Shown here: piece after piece, positions 25,090 to 35,500 of the stretch
How the letters are laid out: the number at the start of each line of letters is the position of its first letter
Position numbering within the stretch: position 1 is the first letter of the stretch
NCBI GenBank assembly: GCA_045810625.1
Contig: JBJMVQ010000023.1
Coordinates: forward strand, 1 to 58,817
Length of the DNA stretch: 58,817 bases
Reading direction: 5' to 3'
Source of the DNA: JACQFZ01 sp045810625
GTDB lineage: Bacteria > Pseudomonadota > Gammaproteobacteria > Acidiferrobacterales > Sulfurifustaceae
The notes under the pieces: generated by a model
Databases searched by the model: none
Seen by the model: the letters and a program-made list of their open reading frames with translations, nothing else
What the model was told of the DNA's origin: nothing
Position numbers and translations under genes: made by a program

Positions 25090-25452
25090 CTCATTTATTC
25101 TTGGGGCGCCTATTATCCGGTTTGTGCGCCGGTTGAGCTAGACGTTGGTCGAATGGGAGCGAGGAAGCGTCGGAGCGGGTGCCGTGTACTAATAGATAGT
25201 TAACAAATCCGTCTTGCCGGCCTGAATTCCAACGGGGCCACAACCGGCGCCGTCGGATCTGCGATCACGTGCCAGGCGTCGCCCGACCTGAAGCGGCGCG
25301 GGGGAGCCGCACGCAAGCCGTCGCGTGGGTGCCGCGCTTCGTCGCGACCTGATCCGATCTCTTATTGCGAATGCAGCGCGCGTCGCCGGACGAGGATGTG
25401 TCCGGCCGTCGGTTTATGCTAGCGTTGCCGCCCATCCGAGGACAGGTATCGC
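25090..25452. other. Intergenic region, no gene seen
   Basis: These 363 bp separate the divergent bactofilin-like and SemiSWEET genes and probably hold both promoters. On the minus strand GGATAATAGG near 25110-25120 resembles a -10 box. No repeat or RNA gene was recognised. Confidence 0.45.
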
Positions 25453-25710
25453 GTGATAGAGCCGGCCAATCTGCTGGGCACCCTTGCGGGGACGCTGACG
25501 ACCATGGCGTTCGTCCCGCAGGTGCTGCGCACCTGGCGCACGCGTTCGACGCACGACATCTCCGCGGCGATGTTCCTCATCTTCAGCGCGGGCGTCGGAT
25601 GTTGGTTGGCTTACGGCGTCTATATCGGTTCGTGGCCGATCATCCTTGCGAACGTCGTAACGCTCGGTCTTGCGCTCGTGATTCTCTACTTCAAGGTCCG
25701 GTACAAATAG
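25453..25710 (+). CDS. SemiSWEET (MtN3/PQ-loop) sugar transporter
   Basis: An 85-residue protein with three transmembrane helices, the single triple-helix bundle of a bacterial SemiSWEET, which dimerises to pass sugars. The helix-1 motif TTMAFVPQVLRTWRTRSTHDIS carries the conserved Pro-Gln pair. The start is GTG 25453 (VIEPAN). The length is normal for the family. Confidence 0.9.
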   Translation: MIEPANLLGTLAGTLTTMAFVPQVLRTWRTRSTHDISAAMFLIFSAGVGCWLAYGVYIGSWPIILANVVTLGLALVILYFKVRYK

Positions 25711-25876
25711 TCACGGCCCTCTGCTTCATATCGTCCATTCGTTGCCCCGCATTTACGGCACTTGCTCGACGCCGCCTCGTGCAGCGGCTCGACGGGCGTT
25801 GCCGGTCGTGCGATTCGCGGCCACGCGCTCGCATGCTACGTCACATGGGGTCTGCCCGATCAGGTATCATCGTCGC

Positions 25877-26503
25877 ATGAGCGAGCAGCGCGTCCTTTGG
25901 TATTTCGCCGACCCAATGTGCTCCTGGTGCTGGGGTTTTGCGCCGGTGATCGATGCGATCAACGAAACGTATCGCGAGCGGATCGCGCTTGCACTCGTGA
26001 TGGGTGGGTTGCGCGCCGGCACCACGGAACCGGTCACGCCGGCGTTCCGCGCCGACATCCAGCATCACTGGGAAGAGGTGCAGCGTCGAACCGGCCAGCC
26101 ATTTCGCTTCGATGGCGCGCTGCCGGATGGCTTCGTCTACGATACCGAGCCCGCGTGCCGTGCGGTGGTGGTGATGGAAGAGCTCATGCCCGAGGCGAAG
26201 TTCGGTTACTTCAAATCGGTGCAAGCGGCGTTCTATGCGGAGGGTCGCGACGTCACGCAGCCGGCGACGCTCGCGAGCCTCGCCGCCGCGCAGGGTCTCG
26301 AGGAACGGCGCTTTCTCGAGCACTTCGAGGCGGATTACATCAAGCGCAAAACTTTCCAGCATTTCGAGCAGACGCAACAAGCAGGCATCCGCGGTTTCCC
26401 CACTGCGGTGCTGCAGGATGAGCGCGGCTTTGCGCTGCTGACGTATGGCTATGCGCCGCTCGCGGATTTACAGCCGAAAATCGACGACTGGCTGAGACAG
26501 TAA
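25877..26503 (+). CDS. DsbA-family thioredoxin-fold protein (FrnE-like)
   Basis: A 208-residue thioredoxin-fold protein with the active-site CSWC in YFADPMCSWCWGFAP and the cis-Pro segment RGFPTAVL. No signal peptide, so probably cytoplasmic as in FrnE-type members. ATG 25877 is chosen; a longer in-frame start at 25742 would add a non-conserved 45-residue lead. It probably acts as a disulfide isomerase or glutathione-S-transferase kappa-like redox protein. Confidence 0.87.
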   Translation: MSEQRVLWYFADPMCSWCWGFAPVIDAINETYRERIALALVMGGLRAGTTEPVTPAFRADIQHHWEEVQRRTGQPFRFDGALPDGFVYDTEPACRAVVVMEELMPEAKFGYFKSVQAAFYAEGRDVTQPATLASLAAAQGLEERRFLEHFEADYIKRKTFQHFEQTQQAGIRGFPTAVLQDERGFALLTYGYAPLADLQPKIDDWLRQ

Positions 26504-26667
26504 CGACCAGCCGCCGCGCCGATCAAGAAGAAACGTCGCGTCCGCGAGATAAAGCCGTTTCGTTGCCGGCGCTGTTTGACCGGCAAAGGTCGACAAATTA
26601 AGCTGACCGGCCTCCGGCGTTTCACCGCGCCGAGCGATGGACCAAAGAACACACACGGAGAACTTCC

Positions 26668-27456
26668 ATGCAACGTTATTTTGCCGCGCTGCTGTTGTCG
26701 TGCTTTCTCTTCCAACCCGTCTGGGCCGCCGTCAAAGGACAAGAAGTAGAGTACAAGGCCGGCGACACCGTATTGAAAGGCTACATCGCGTATGACGACG
26801 CGGTGAAGACCAAACGTCCGGCGGTGCTCGTCGTGCACGAGTGGTGGGGGCACGACAAGCACGCGCGCAACAGCGCTCGCAAGCTCGCGGAGGCGGGTTT
26901 TGTCGGTTTCGCACTCGATATGTACGGCGAAGGCAAGCAGGCGCATCATCCGAAGGATGCGGGTGAGATGTCCGGCCAGATTCGCAAGAACCTTCCGCTC
27001 ATGCAGGCGCGCTTCGATGCGGCGCGCGACTATTTGGGCAAGCAGCCAATGGTCGATCCGGCGCACATCGGCGTGATCGGTTATTGCTTCGGCGGTGCGG
27101 TAGCGCTCGACATGGCGCGGCAAGGCGAAGACCTGCCGGCGGTCGTGACGTTCCACGGCGTGCTCGGCACCGAGCACCCGGCGCAGTCCGGAAAGATTAA
27201 AGGCAAAGTGCTGGTGCTAACCGGCGCCGACGATCCGTTCGTGCCCAAGCAGCAGGTCGAAGGTTTCGAGCAGGAGATGAAGAGCGCGGGCGCGGACTAC
27301 AAGGTCATCGCGTACCCGGGCGCAAAGCATGCTTTCACGAATCCCGCAGCGACCGCAGCCGGCAAGAAGTTCAACTTGCCGCTCGAATACAACGCGCAAG
27401 CCGACAAACAGTCATGGAGCGAAGCGATCGCGTTTCTGAAACGAACGCTGATGTAA
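26668..27456 (+). CDS. Dienelactone hydrolase family protein, exported
   Basis: A 262-residue alpha/beta hydrolase with a signal peptide ending near VWAA (residue 21). The family triad is visible: Cys in GYCFGG, Asp in GADDPFVP and His in KHAFTNP, with the HEWWG oxyanion-region motif. It is about 60 % identical by eye to the next gene, which lacks the signal peptide, so the pair is a tandem duplication with different destinations. The substrate is unknown; many such proteins are not true dienelactone hydrolases. Confidence 0.88.
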   Translation: MQRYFAALLLSCFLFQPVWAAVKGQEVEYKAGDTVLKGYIAYDDAVKTKRPAVLVVHEWWGHDKHARNSARKLAEAGFVGFALDMYGEGKQAHHPKDAGEMSGQIRKNLPLMQARFDAARDYLGKQPMVDPAHIGVIGYCFGGAVALDMARQGEDLPAVVTFHGVLGTEHPAQSGKIKGKVLVLTGADDPFVPKQQVEGFEQEMKSAGADYKVIAYPGAKHAFTNPAATAAGKKFNLPLEYNAQADKQSWSEAIAFLKRTLM

Positions 27457-27506
27457 GTATCATTGGGTAAGTTCGCCGAGTTGTTATCCCAACCGAGGGT
27501 TGACGC

Positions 27507-28232
27507 ATGAAGGAACAAGAGATCGACTACAAGGCGGGTGCTGTGACCTGCAAGGGATTTATCGCTTACGACGCCGCCGCCACGGACAAGCGTCCGGCGG
27601 TGCTGGTGGTGCACGAGTGGTGGGGTAACAACGACTTCTCCCGCAACATCGCGCGCAAGCTCGCCGGCGCCGGTTTCGTCGGGTTTGCGCTCGACATGTA
27701 CGGCGAGGGCCGGCAGGCGGACAATCCGCAGACCGCAAGTCAGATGTCGGGCGAGATAGGCAAGAATCCGCCGCTCCTGCGCGATCGCTTCAATGCGGCG
27801 CGCGAGTTCGTCGCGAAGCATCCGGGCATCGATCCGACGCGGATTGCGGCGATCGGGTACTGCTTCGGCGGCATGGTCGTCTTGCAAATGGCGCGCATGG
27901 GCGAGGACCTGCGCGGCGTCGTGAGCTTCCACGGCCTGCTCGGGACGGGACTGCCGGCGCAGGCGGGCAAGGTGAAGGCCAAGGTGCTGGTGTTGAACGG
28001 CGCCGATGACCCATTCGTGCCGAAACCGCAGCTCGAAGGGTTCGAGAAAGAAATGAAAGCGGCGGGTGCAGACTACAAAGTCGTCAACTATCCGGGCGGC
28101 AAGCACGCGTTCACCAATCCGGGCGCGACCGAGCGCGGTCAGAAGTTCAGCCTGCCGCTTGAGTACAACGCAGACATCGACAAGAAGTCCTGGGACGAGG
28201 CGCTCGCCTTTTTGAAGCGAGTACTGGTCTGA
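27507..28232 (+). CDS. Dienelactone hydrolase family protein, cytoplasmic
   Basis: A 241-residue paralogue of the preceding gene, starting directly with KEQEIDYKAG and without a signal peptide. Cys119 lies in GYCFGG, the acid in GADDPFVP (167/168) and the His in KHAFTNP. It begins 50 bases after its neighbour; a GAGGG stands before ATG 27507. A terminator follows (28286-28319), so the two hydrolases probably form one unit. Confidence 0.88.
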   Translation: MKEQEIDYKAGAVTCKGFIAYDAAATDKRPAVLVVHEWWGNNDFSRNIARKLAGAGFVGFALDMYGEGRQADNPQTASQMSGEIGKNPPLLRDRFNAAREFVAKHPGIDPTRIAAIGYCFGGMVVLQMARMGEDLRGVVSFHGLLGTGLPAQAGKVKAKVLVLNGADDPFVPKPQLEGFEKEMKAAGADYKVVNYPGGKHAFTNPGATERGQKFSLPLEYNADIDKKSWDEALAFLKRVLV

Positions 28233-28285
28233 CTTTTCAACTCGCGAGCCGGTGTGTCAATGGCCGGTAATCGCGTCGAACGAAG

Positions 28286-28319
28286 GGGCGCTGCGGCCGA
28301 TGGTCCGGCGCCCTTTTTT
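28286..28319 (+). terminator. Rho-independent terminator after the hydrolase pair
   Basis: Stem GGGCGC (28286-28291) / GCGCCC (28308-28313), with an inner CGG/CCG extension, followed by six T (28314-28319). Confidence 0.8.
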
Positions 28320-28478
28320 GTGGCATCCGTTTCGATCAAGCGCGCCGGCACCGTGGATGTTGGCGGTCGTCGTAATGGCCCCGGCTTTGGCCACCCAATT
28401 CCCTCGATGTGGTAGCATTTCCGTCGATATGCGACTCGACAAAGACCTTCCTTTGGCGCCGCTCGGTTCGGCGCGGGG

Positions 28479-29558
28479 ATGAAAGCGACTCCTGTGCGCC
28501 TCGAAACGTCGAACCGCGTGAAGGCCGTCGGCGAGAAGGAAATCCGGATTGTCCCGATTCCTTTCGCGTACCACGTCGTGAGCTGGGTGCTCATGGGGAT
28601 CGCGCTGGTCGCGATTCTGACCCTCAAGCTGGTGGCGGCGCTCCTCGCCGGGCTGCTCGTCTACTACATCGTCCATTCGCTCGCGGGCGCGGTCCGGATT
28701 CCGTATTTCACCAATCGCCACGTTAAGCTCGCGGCCGTCGCGCTGCTTGCGATCCTCGTCGTCGCCGCATTGACACTCGCCGGTATCGGCGCGGGCGTGT
28801 TTCTGCGGCGCGGGCCGGAAAACCTTTCGGCCATGTTTACGCAAATGGCCCTGATCGTGCACGACCTGCGCCATATTCTGCCGGATGGGGTGGTGGCGTA
28901 CCTGCCCCCGGATGCCGACGGTATTAAGGAGCTGATCGCAAGCTGGTTCCATCAGCACGCTGCGCGCATCCGTACTATCGGCACGGACACGCTGCACGCC
29001 CTGGTCCACGTGCTCATCGGTCTCATCATTGGCGCGATGGTGGCGCTGCACAAAGCGACGCCGCACGCGCAGTCGTCGCCGTTCGTGCGGGCGCTCAGCG
29101 TGCGGGCGGAGCGGCTCGCGAACGCGTTTCGCAACATCATGCTCGCACAGGTTCCGATTTCGGCAATCAATACGACGCTGACCGCCATTTATCTCGTCGT
29201 CGTGCTGCCTTACCTCGGCGTCGACTTGCCGTTTACCAAGACGCTGGTCGCGATTACTTTCATCGCCGGGCTATTGCCGGTGGTGGGGAATCTCATTTCG
29301 AACACGGCGATCGTGCTCGTGAGCCTCGGGCACTCCTTCGCTCTGGCCGCGGCGTCGCTCGGTTTTCTGATCGTCATCCACAAGCTCGAATATTTCCTCA
29401 ATGCGCGCATCGTCGGCGGCCGCATCAACGCCAGGGCGTGGGAGCTGCTGATCGCGATGGTGTTTCTGGAAACCGCGTTCGGCGTGCAGGGGCTGATCGC
29501 GGCGCCGCTCTTGTACGCGTACGTGAAGCACGAGCTCGGCGAAGAAGACGTTCTCTGA
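28479..29558 (+). CDS. AI-2E-family transporter (PerM/UPF0118)
   Basis: A 359-residue inner-membrane protein with seven or eight hydrophobic helices and the family's conserved C-terminal half (FIAGLLPVVGNLISNTAIVLVSLG, EYFLNARIVGG and the final ETAFGVQGLIAAPLLYAY). Members have been proposed to move autoinducer-2, ions or other solutes, so transport of AI-2 is not implied. ATG 28479 is preceded closely by GCGGGG. Confidence 0.85.
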   Translation: MKATPVRLETSNRVKAVGEKEIRIVPIPFAYHVVSWVLMGIALVAILTLKLVAALLAGLLVYYIVHSLAGAVRIPYFTNRHVKLAAVALLAILVVAALTLAGIGAGVFLRRGPENLSAMFTQMALIVHDLRHILPDGVVAYLPPDADGIKELIASWFHQHAARIRTIGTDTLHALVHVLIGLIIGAMVALHKATPHAQSSPFVRALSVRAERLANAFRNIMLAQVPISAINTTLTAIYLVVVLPYLGVDLPFTKTLVAITFIAGLLPVVGNLISNTAIVLVSLGHSFALAAASLGFLIVIHKLEYFLNARIVGGRINARAWELLIAMVFLETAFGVQGLIAAPLLYAYVKHELGEEDVL

Positions 29559-29589
29559 CGCGCCGCCCGGTCGCACGGCGCTTTTCCGG

Positions 29590-32500
29590 TCAGGCGGTTA
29601 CCGGGTTCGATTCGGCAGCCGCGTGCGCCGCTAGAAATTCCCGTAGCGCCCGGCCCGTGTGCGAATGTTTGGCGCGCGCCACCGCTTCGGGCGTCCCGCA
29701 CGCGATCACGCGTCCGCCGCCGGCGCCGCCTTCCGGTCCGAGATCGATCACCCAGTCCGCTTCCGCGATCACGTCGAGATTGTGCTCGATGATGACGACA
29801 CTGTTGCCGGCGGCGACCAACCGGTGCAGCACGCGAATGAGCTTCTCTACGTCTGCCATGTGCAACCCGATCGTCGGTTCGTCGAGCAGATAAAGCGTGC
29901 CTTTCGAATCGGCGAACCGGCCGGGCCGCAAGGAGCGCGGGTCGTCTTCCGTACGCGCCTTGATCAGCTCGGTCACGAGCTTAATGCGCTGCGCTTCGCC
30001 GCCCGATAACGTCGGCGACGCCTGACCGAGTGTCAGGTAGCCGAGGCCCACGTCCTGCAGCAGCCGCAACGCGTGGTGGATGCGCGGGTACACCTTGAAG
30101 AATTCGACCGCCTCGTCGACGCTCATCGCGAGCACCTCCGCGATGGTTTTGTCGCGCAGTCGTACGGCGAGCGTCTCGGCATTGAAGCGGCCGCCGCCGC
30201 ACGCTTCGCAAGGCACCGTCACGTCGGGGAGGAAGCTCATCTCGATCGTCTGCGCACCCTGGCCTTCGCACACTTCGCAGCGCCCGCCCGAAACGTTGAA
30301 CGAGAACCGCGCCGGCCCGTAGCCGCGAAGTCGCGCCTCGGTGGTTTCCGCGTAGAGCTTGCGGATCGCGTCCCAGAAACCGACGTACGTCGCGGGGCAG
30401 GAGCGGGGCGTCTTGCCGATCGGCGTTTGATCGACTTCGAGCACGTGCTTGATCTGCTCATAACCGCGCAGCGCCGCGCAACCGTCGAGCGTAGGCTTCG
30501 CTGCACCGCGATGTCCGGCGAGCAGCCGCCGCACATTGTCGTGGAGCACATGCCGGATGAGTGTGCTTTTGCCGCTGCCGGAGACGCCGGTGACGCAGAC
30601 GAGCCGGCCGAGCGGGATCGGTACGTCGACGTCTTTAAGGTTGTGTTGACGTGCGCCTTCGATCTCGAGCGCCGGATCGGCGGCTCGCCACACGCGCCGT
30701 GGCATGAGCGGATGGCGCAGCGGCTGCGCGAGGCAGGCGCCGGTCATCGACTCGCGGCTGCGCATGACGTCGGATACCGTACCTTCGGCGACGATTCGTC
30801 CGCCGTTCTTTCCCGCACCCGGGCCGAGATCGATCACGTGCTGCGCGCGCCGGATCGTTTCTTCATCGTGCTCCACGACGACGACGGTATTGCCCTTCTC
30901 CTGGAGCCGCACGAGCGTATCGAGCAGCTTGAGATTGTCGCGATGGTGCAGCCCGATCGTCGGCTCGTCGAGGATATAACACACGCCGCGCAAATTGGAC
31001 CCGAGCTGCGCCGCGAGGCGGATGCGTTGCGCCTCGCCGCCTGAGAGCGTGGGGGCAGAGCGGTCGAGCGACAGGTAGCCGAGGCCGACCTCCTTCAGAA
31101 ACGCGAGACGCGTCGCGATCTCCGGCAGGATGTCGCGCGCGATCTCCGCACCGCGCCCGCTCAATTTCAGGCGCCGGAAGAATTGCTCCGCCGCTTCAAC
31201 GGATAGCGCCGCAAGCTGCGCGATGGACACGGACGTCCAAGCGTCGCGGGAGGCAGGTGCCACGCTGGGACGTGTCGATGGCGCGGGCGCGCAGGAGGCG
31301 CGCGGAGCGCCACGCCGGGAGCGACCGATCGACTGGTTCTCTAGACGAACGGCGAGCGCCGTCGGATTGAGCCGCGTCCCTTCGCATGCGGGGCACACGT
31401 GCTCCACGCCTTCCCACCATTCGTTCCACCAGATTTCTTCGCCGGTCTGCTCGGCGTCGAAGCCGCGCAGCATGAGGCCGGTGCCATAGCAGCGCTCGCA
31501 CCAGCCGTGCTTCGAGTTGTACGAGAAGAGGCGCGGATCGAGATCCGGGAAGCCGCGGCCGCACTTCGGGCAGGCGCGCTTGGTCGAGAAAACCGCCTCG
31601 GCGGAACTGCGCACTGCGTTGCTATCGCGTCCCTCCACCCCGACCCTCTGGATCGCTCTCGACTTCCTGTCTCCCGCGATCTTAGTGCGTCCCTGCACGT
31701 CACCGCTGCGGGGGGAGAGGGAGGGGGAACTCGGGGCAGCTGACGCGTGCGCGATCTTTACGATCCCCTTGCCCAGATCGAGCGCGCGTTCGATGAGCGC
31801 ACGCAGCTGCTTCTCCGCCTTCGGCGTAACGGCGATTTCGCCGACCGGCAGCTCGATGTTGTGTTCGTTGAAGCGCGCGAGGCGCGGCCAGTTCGCCGTC
31901 GGCGTCGGCGTCCCGTCGACGCGCAGGAACTCGACGCCCTTCGCCGCGGCCCATTTGGCGAGATCGGTGTAGTAGCCCTTGCGCGCGACGACGAGCGGCG
32001 CGAGCACCTGCACCGTGCGGCCGCGATAATCGCGCAGCACGCGCGCGACGATCGCGTCCGCGCTCTGCGATTCGATCGGAATCTCGCAGTCGGGACAGTG
32101 CTGCGTGCCGAGCTTGACGAAGAGCAGGCGCAGGAAGTGATAAATCTCCGTCAGCGTCGCCACGGTACTCTTGCGCCCGCCGCGGCTCGTGCGCTGCTCG
32201 ATCGCCACGGTGGGCGGTAGCCCGAAGATGGCGTCGACGTCCGGACGCGATGCGGGCTGAACCAGCGAGCGCGCGTACGCGTTGAGCGATTCGAGATAGC
32301 GGCGCTGACCTTCGTTGAAGAGAATGTCGAAGGCGAGCGTGCTCTTGCCGCTGCCGGAAACGCCGGTGATGACGGTGAAGCGGTCGCGCGGGATGCGCGC
32401 CTCGATGTTTCGCAGATTGTGCTCGCGCGCGTGATGCACGCAGATCTCCCGATCATATGAGGTCGCGCGCAGCGCGTTCGGCTCGCCTCCTTCCCCCGCT

Positions 32501-35500
32501 TGCGGGGGAAGGAATGAGGAAGGAGGCGCGGTCGCGCGCAGCGCGTTCGGCTCCGGTATTACCGAAGTCCCCTCTCCCGCTTGCGGGAGAGGGGTTGGGG
32601 TGAGGGGACCTTCCCCCGCTGCGGTGACGTGCAGGGACGCACTAAGATCGCGAGAGCGCGTGGACGCGCGAGAGCGATCCGGAAGGAATGAGGAAGGGGG
32701 CGCGGTCGCGCGCCGCGCGCCCGGCGCCGGTATTACCGATATCCCCTCGTCCCGCGGAGAAGCGGGCGGAGAGGCGGCGCGTCTCATGTCGCTTTCATAT
32801 TCGCGCAGCGCTTTGCCGGTATGGCTCGTGGCGTGGCGTGCGACCTCGTCCGGTGTGCCGACACAAACCACTTCGCCGCCGGCGTCGCCGCCCTCGGGAC
32901 CGAGATCGATGATCCAATCCGCCGCGCGGATGACGTCGAGGTTGTGTTCGATGACCACGAGCGAATGGCCTTCGCCGATCAAACGTCGGAACGCCTTGAG
33001 CAGTGTCGCGATGTCGTCGAAATGCAGGCCCGTTGTCGGCTCGTCGAACAGGAACAGCAAGCCGCGCGTGCGTGTCGCTGCAGCGTTGTCTGGCGCGTCG
33101 GTGTTTCGGGCCCGCTTGCTCGACGGCCGCGCGTCGCGCGCCGCGGCGAGATGCCCCGCGAGCTTGAGCCGTTGCGCTTCGCCGCCGGAGAGCGTCGGTA
33201 CGGGCTGACCGAGCTTTAAGTAAGAGAGGCCCACGGCCGCGAGCGGCTCGAGCCCGCGCAACACTTCCGGATCATCGGCGAAAAACGCCGTCGCCTCCGA
33301 TACCGTCATGGCGAGCACGTCGGCGACGGACTTTGGCGCGCGATCGCGGGCGGATCGCCGGCCGGAAGCGGCGGTGCGCGGCAACAACTTGACCTCCAGC
33401 ACTTCCGGGCGAAAGCGCTTGCCGTCGCAATCCGGGCAGCGAATGTACACGTCGGAGAGAAATTGCATCTCCACGTGCTCGAAGCCGGAGCCCGTGCATG
33501 TGGGGCAGCGGCCCTGGCCGGCGTTGAATGAGAACGTGCTGGCGGTGTAACCGCGCTCCTGCGCGAGCGGCTCGGCCGCATAGAGTTTGCGAATCGCTTC
33601 CCACGCGCCGACATAGCTCGCCGGATTCGAGCGCGCCGTCTTGCCGATCGGCGACTGGTCGACGAGCACGATATCGTCGATCTGCTCGATTCCCCGCAGC
33701 GCACGATGCCGTCCGGGCGCATCCTTCGGCCGACCTTTGAGCTTCGTCGCTGCGTTGTACAGCACGTCGCGTATCAGCGTGCTCTTGCCGGAGCCGGAGA
33801 CGCCGGTGACGCAGACGAACCGATGGAGCGGAATGCGGACGTCGACGTTCTTCAGATTGTTTTCGGCTGCGCCGAGGACTTCGAGGAAATTCTCCTTCTT
33901 GTTCTCTCCCATCACCGAAGAGGGAAGAGGGAGTTCAGGCCGAGTGCGCGATTCCTCTATCTGTTTTCTTCCCGTTAGGTACTGCGCGGTCAGTGTGTCT
34001 GACCCGCGCAGCTCATCCGGTCGGCCGAAGAACACAACTTTGCCGCCGCGCTCACCGGGGCCCGGGCCGATGTCGAGAATGCGATCGGCCGCGAGCATGA
34101 CCTGCGGGTCGTGCTCCACGACGAGCAGCGTGTTGCCGGCGTCGCGGAGCTTGTGCAGCACCTGCACGACGCGCTTCATATCGCGCGCGTGCAGCCCGAT
34201 CGACGGCTCGTCGAGCACGAACAGTGTGTTCACGAGCGACGTGCCGAGCGCGGTGGTGAGATTGATGCGCTGCACCTCGCCGCCCGAGAGCGTGCGCGAC
34301 TGGCGGTCGAGCGTCAGATAGCCGAGACCGACTTCGCAGAGATAACCGAAGCGCGTGCGGATCTCGCCGAGCAGCAGATCGGTCGCCTCGTCGAGTGGTG
34401 CGGGCAAGTGGAGCGTCTGGAAAAACGTGCGCGCGCGCTCGATCGGAAGCGATACGAGGTCGTGAATGGTGATGCCGGGCAGTTTTTGCAGCGTCGCGTC
34501 GTCGAAATCCGACTCGGCTGGACGGAAGCGCCGCTCGGGCGCCACCACGCCGTCCGCGTCCTCTTTGGTCCCGAGCCGCCACAGGAGCGCTTCCGGCTTC
34601 AGCCGCGCGCCGCGGCAGGCCGGGCAGGGGGTGTAGGCGCGGTACTTCGACAGCAGCACGCGCACGTGCATTTTGTAGGCGCGGCTTTCGAGCCACTTGA
34701 AGAACCGCTCGACCCCGTACCATTTCCCTTCGCGCGACGAGCCTTCGCCGTCGATCACCCAGCGCCTGTGCTTCTGCGGCAGATCGCGCCACGGCACGTC
34801 CACCGGTACGCCGCGCTTTTTGGCGAAGCGCATCATGTCTTTTTGGCAGATGGAATTCGACGCCGTCTGCCAGGGTTTGATCGCGCCGTCTTTCAGCGTC
34901 TTCGCCTCGTCGGGAATGACGAGGCTGTAGTCGACACCGATGACGCGGCCGAAGCCGCGGCAGGTGTCGCAGGCGCCGATCGGCGAGTTGAAGGAGAAGA
35001 AGTTCGGGATCGGGTCGCGATAAGAAATGTCGCAGTCGGCGCAGTGCAGCTCCGAAGAGAAGCGCCACGTCGCCGCCGGCTGGCCGGCGTCGTCGAGCGG
35101 ATGGATCGTGACGCGCCCGCGTCCGTGCTTCAGCGCCTTTTCGAGATCCTCGACGATGCGCGCGCGATTCTCGGCGTCGATCCGCACGCGGTCTTGAATG
35201 ACGTCGAGCCGCGCCGCTTCGTGGCGATGTATGCGCGTGTAGCCTTGTTGCGCCAGGAAGCTCTTGATCTCGTCGCGGCTGAAATTTTCCGGCACGCGGA
35301 CACTGAAGAGAATCAGCACCGACTGTCCGCGTTTGCCGCGGCTCAGCACGCCGTCGACGATCGTCTGCGGCGTATCGCGCCTCACTTCTTCGCCGCAGCC
35401 CCGGCAGTAGAGCCGCGCGGCGCGCGCATAGAGCAGCTTCAGATGATCGTTCAGCTCCGTCATCGTGCCGACGGTGGAGCGCGAGGTGCGCACCGGGTTC

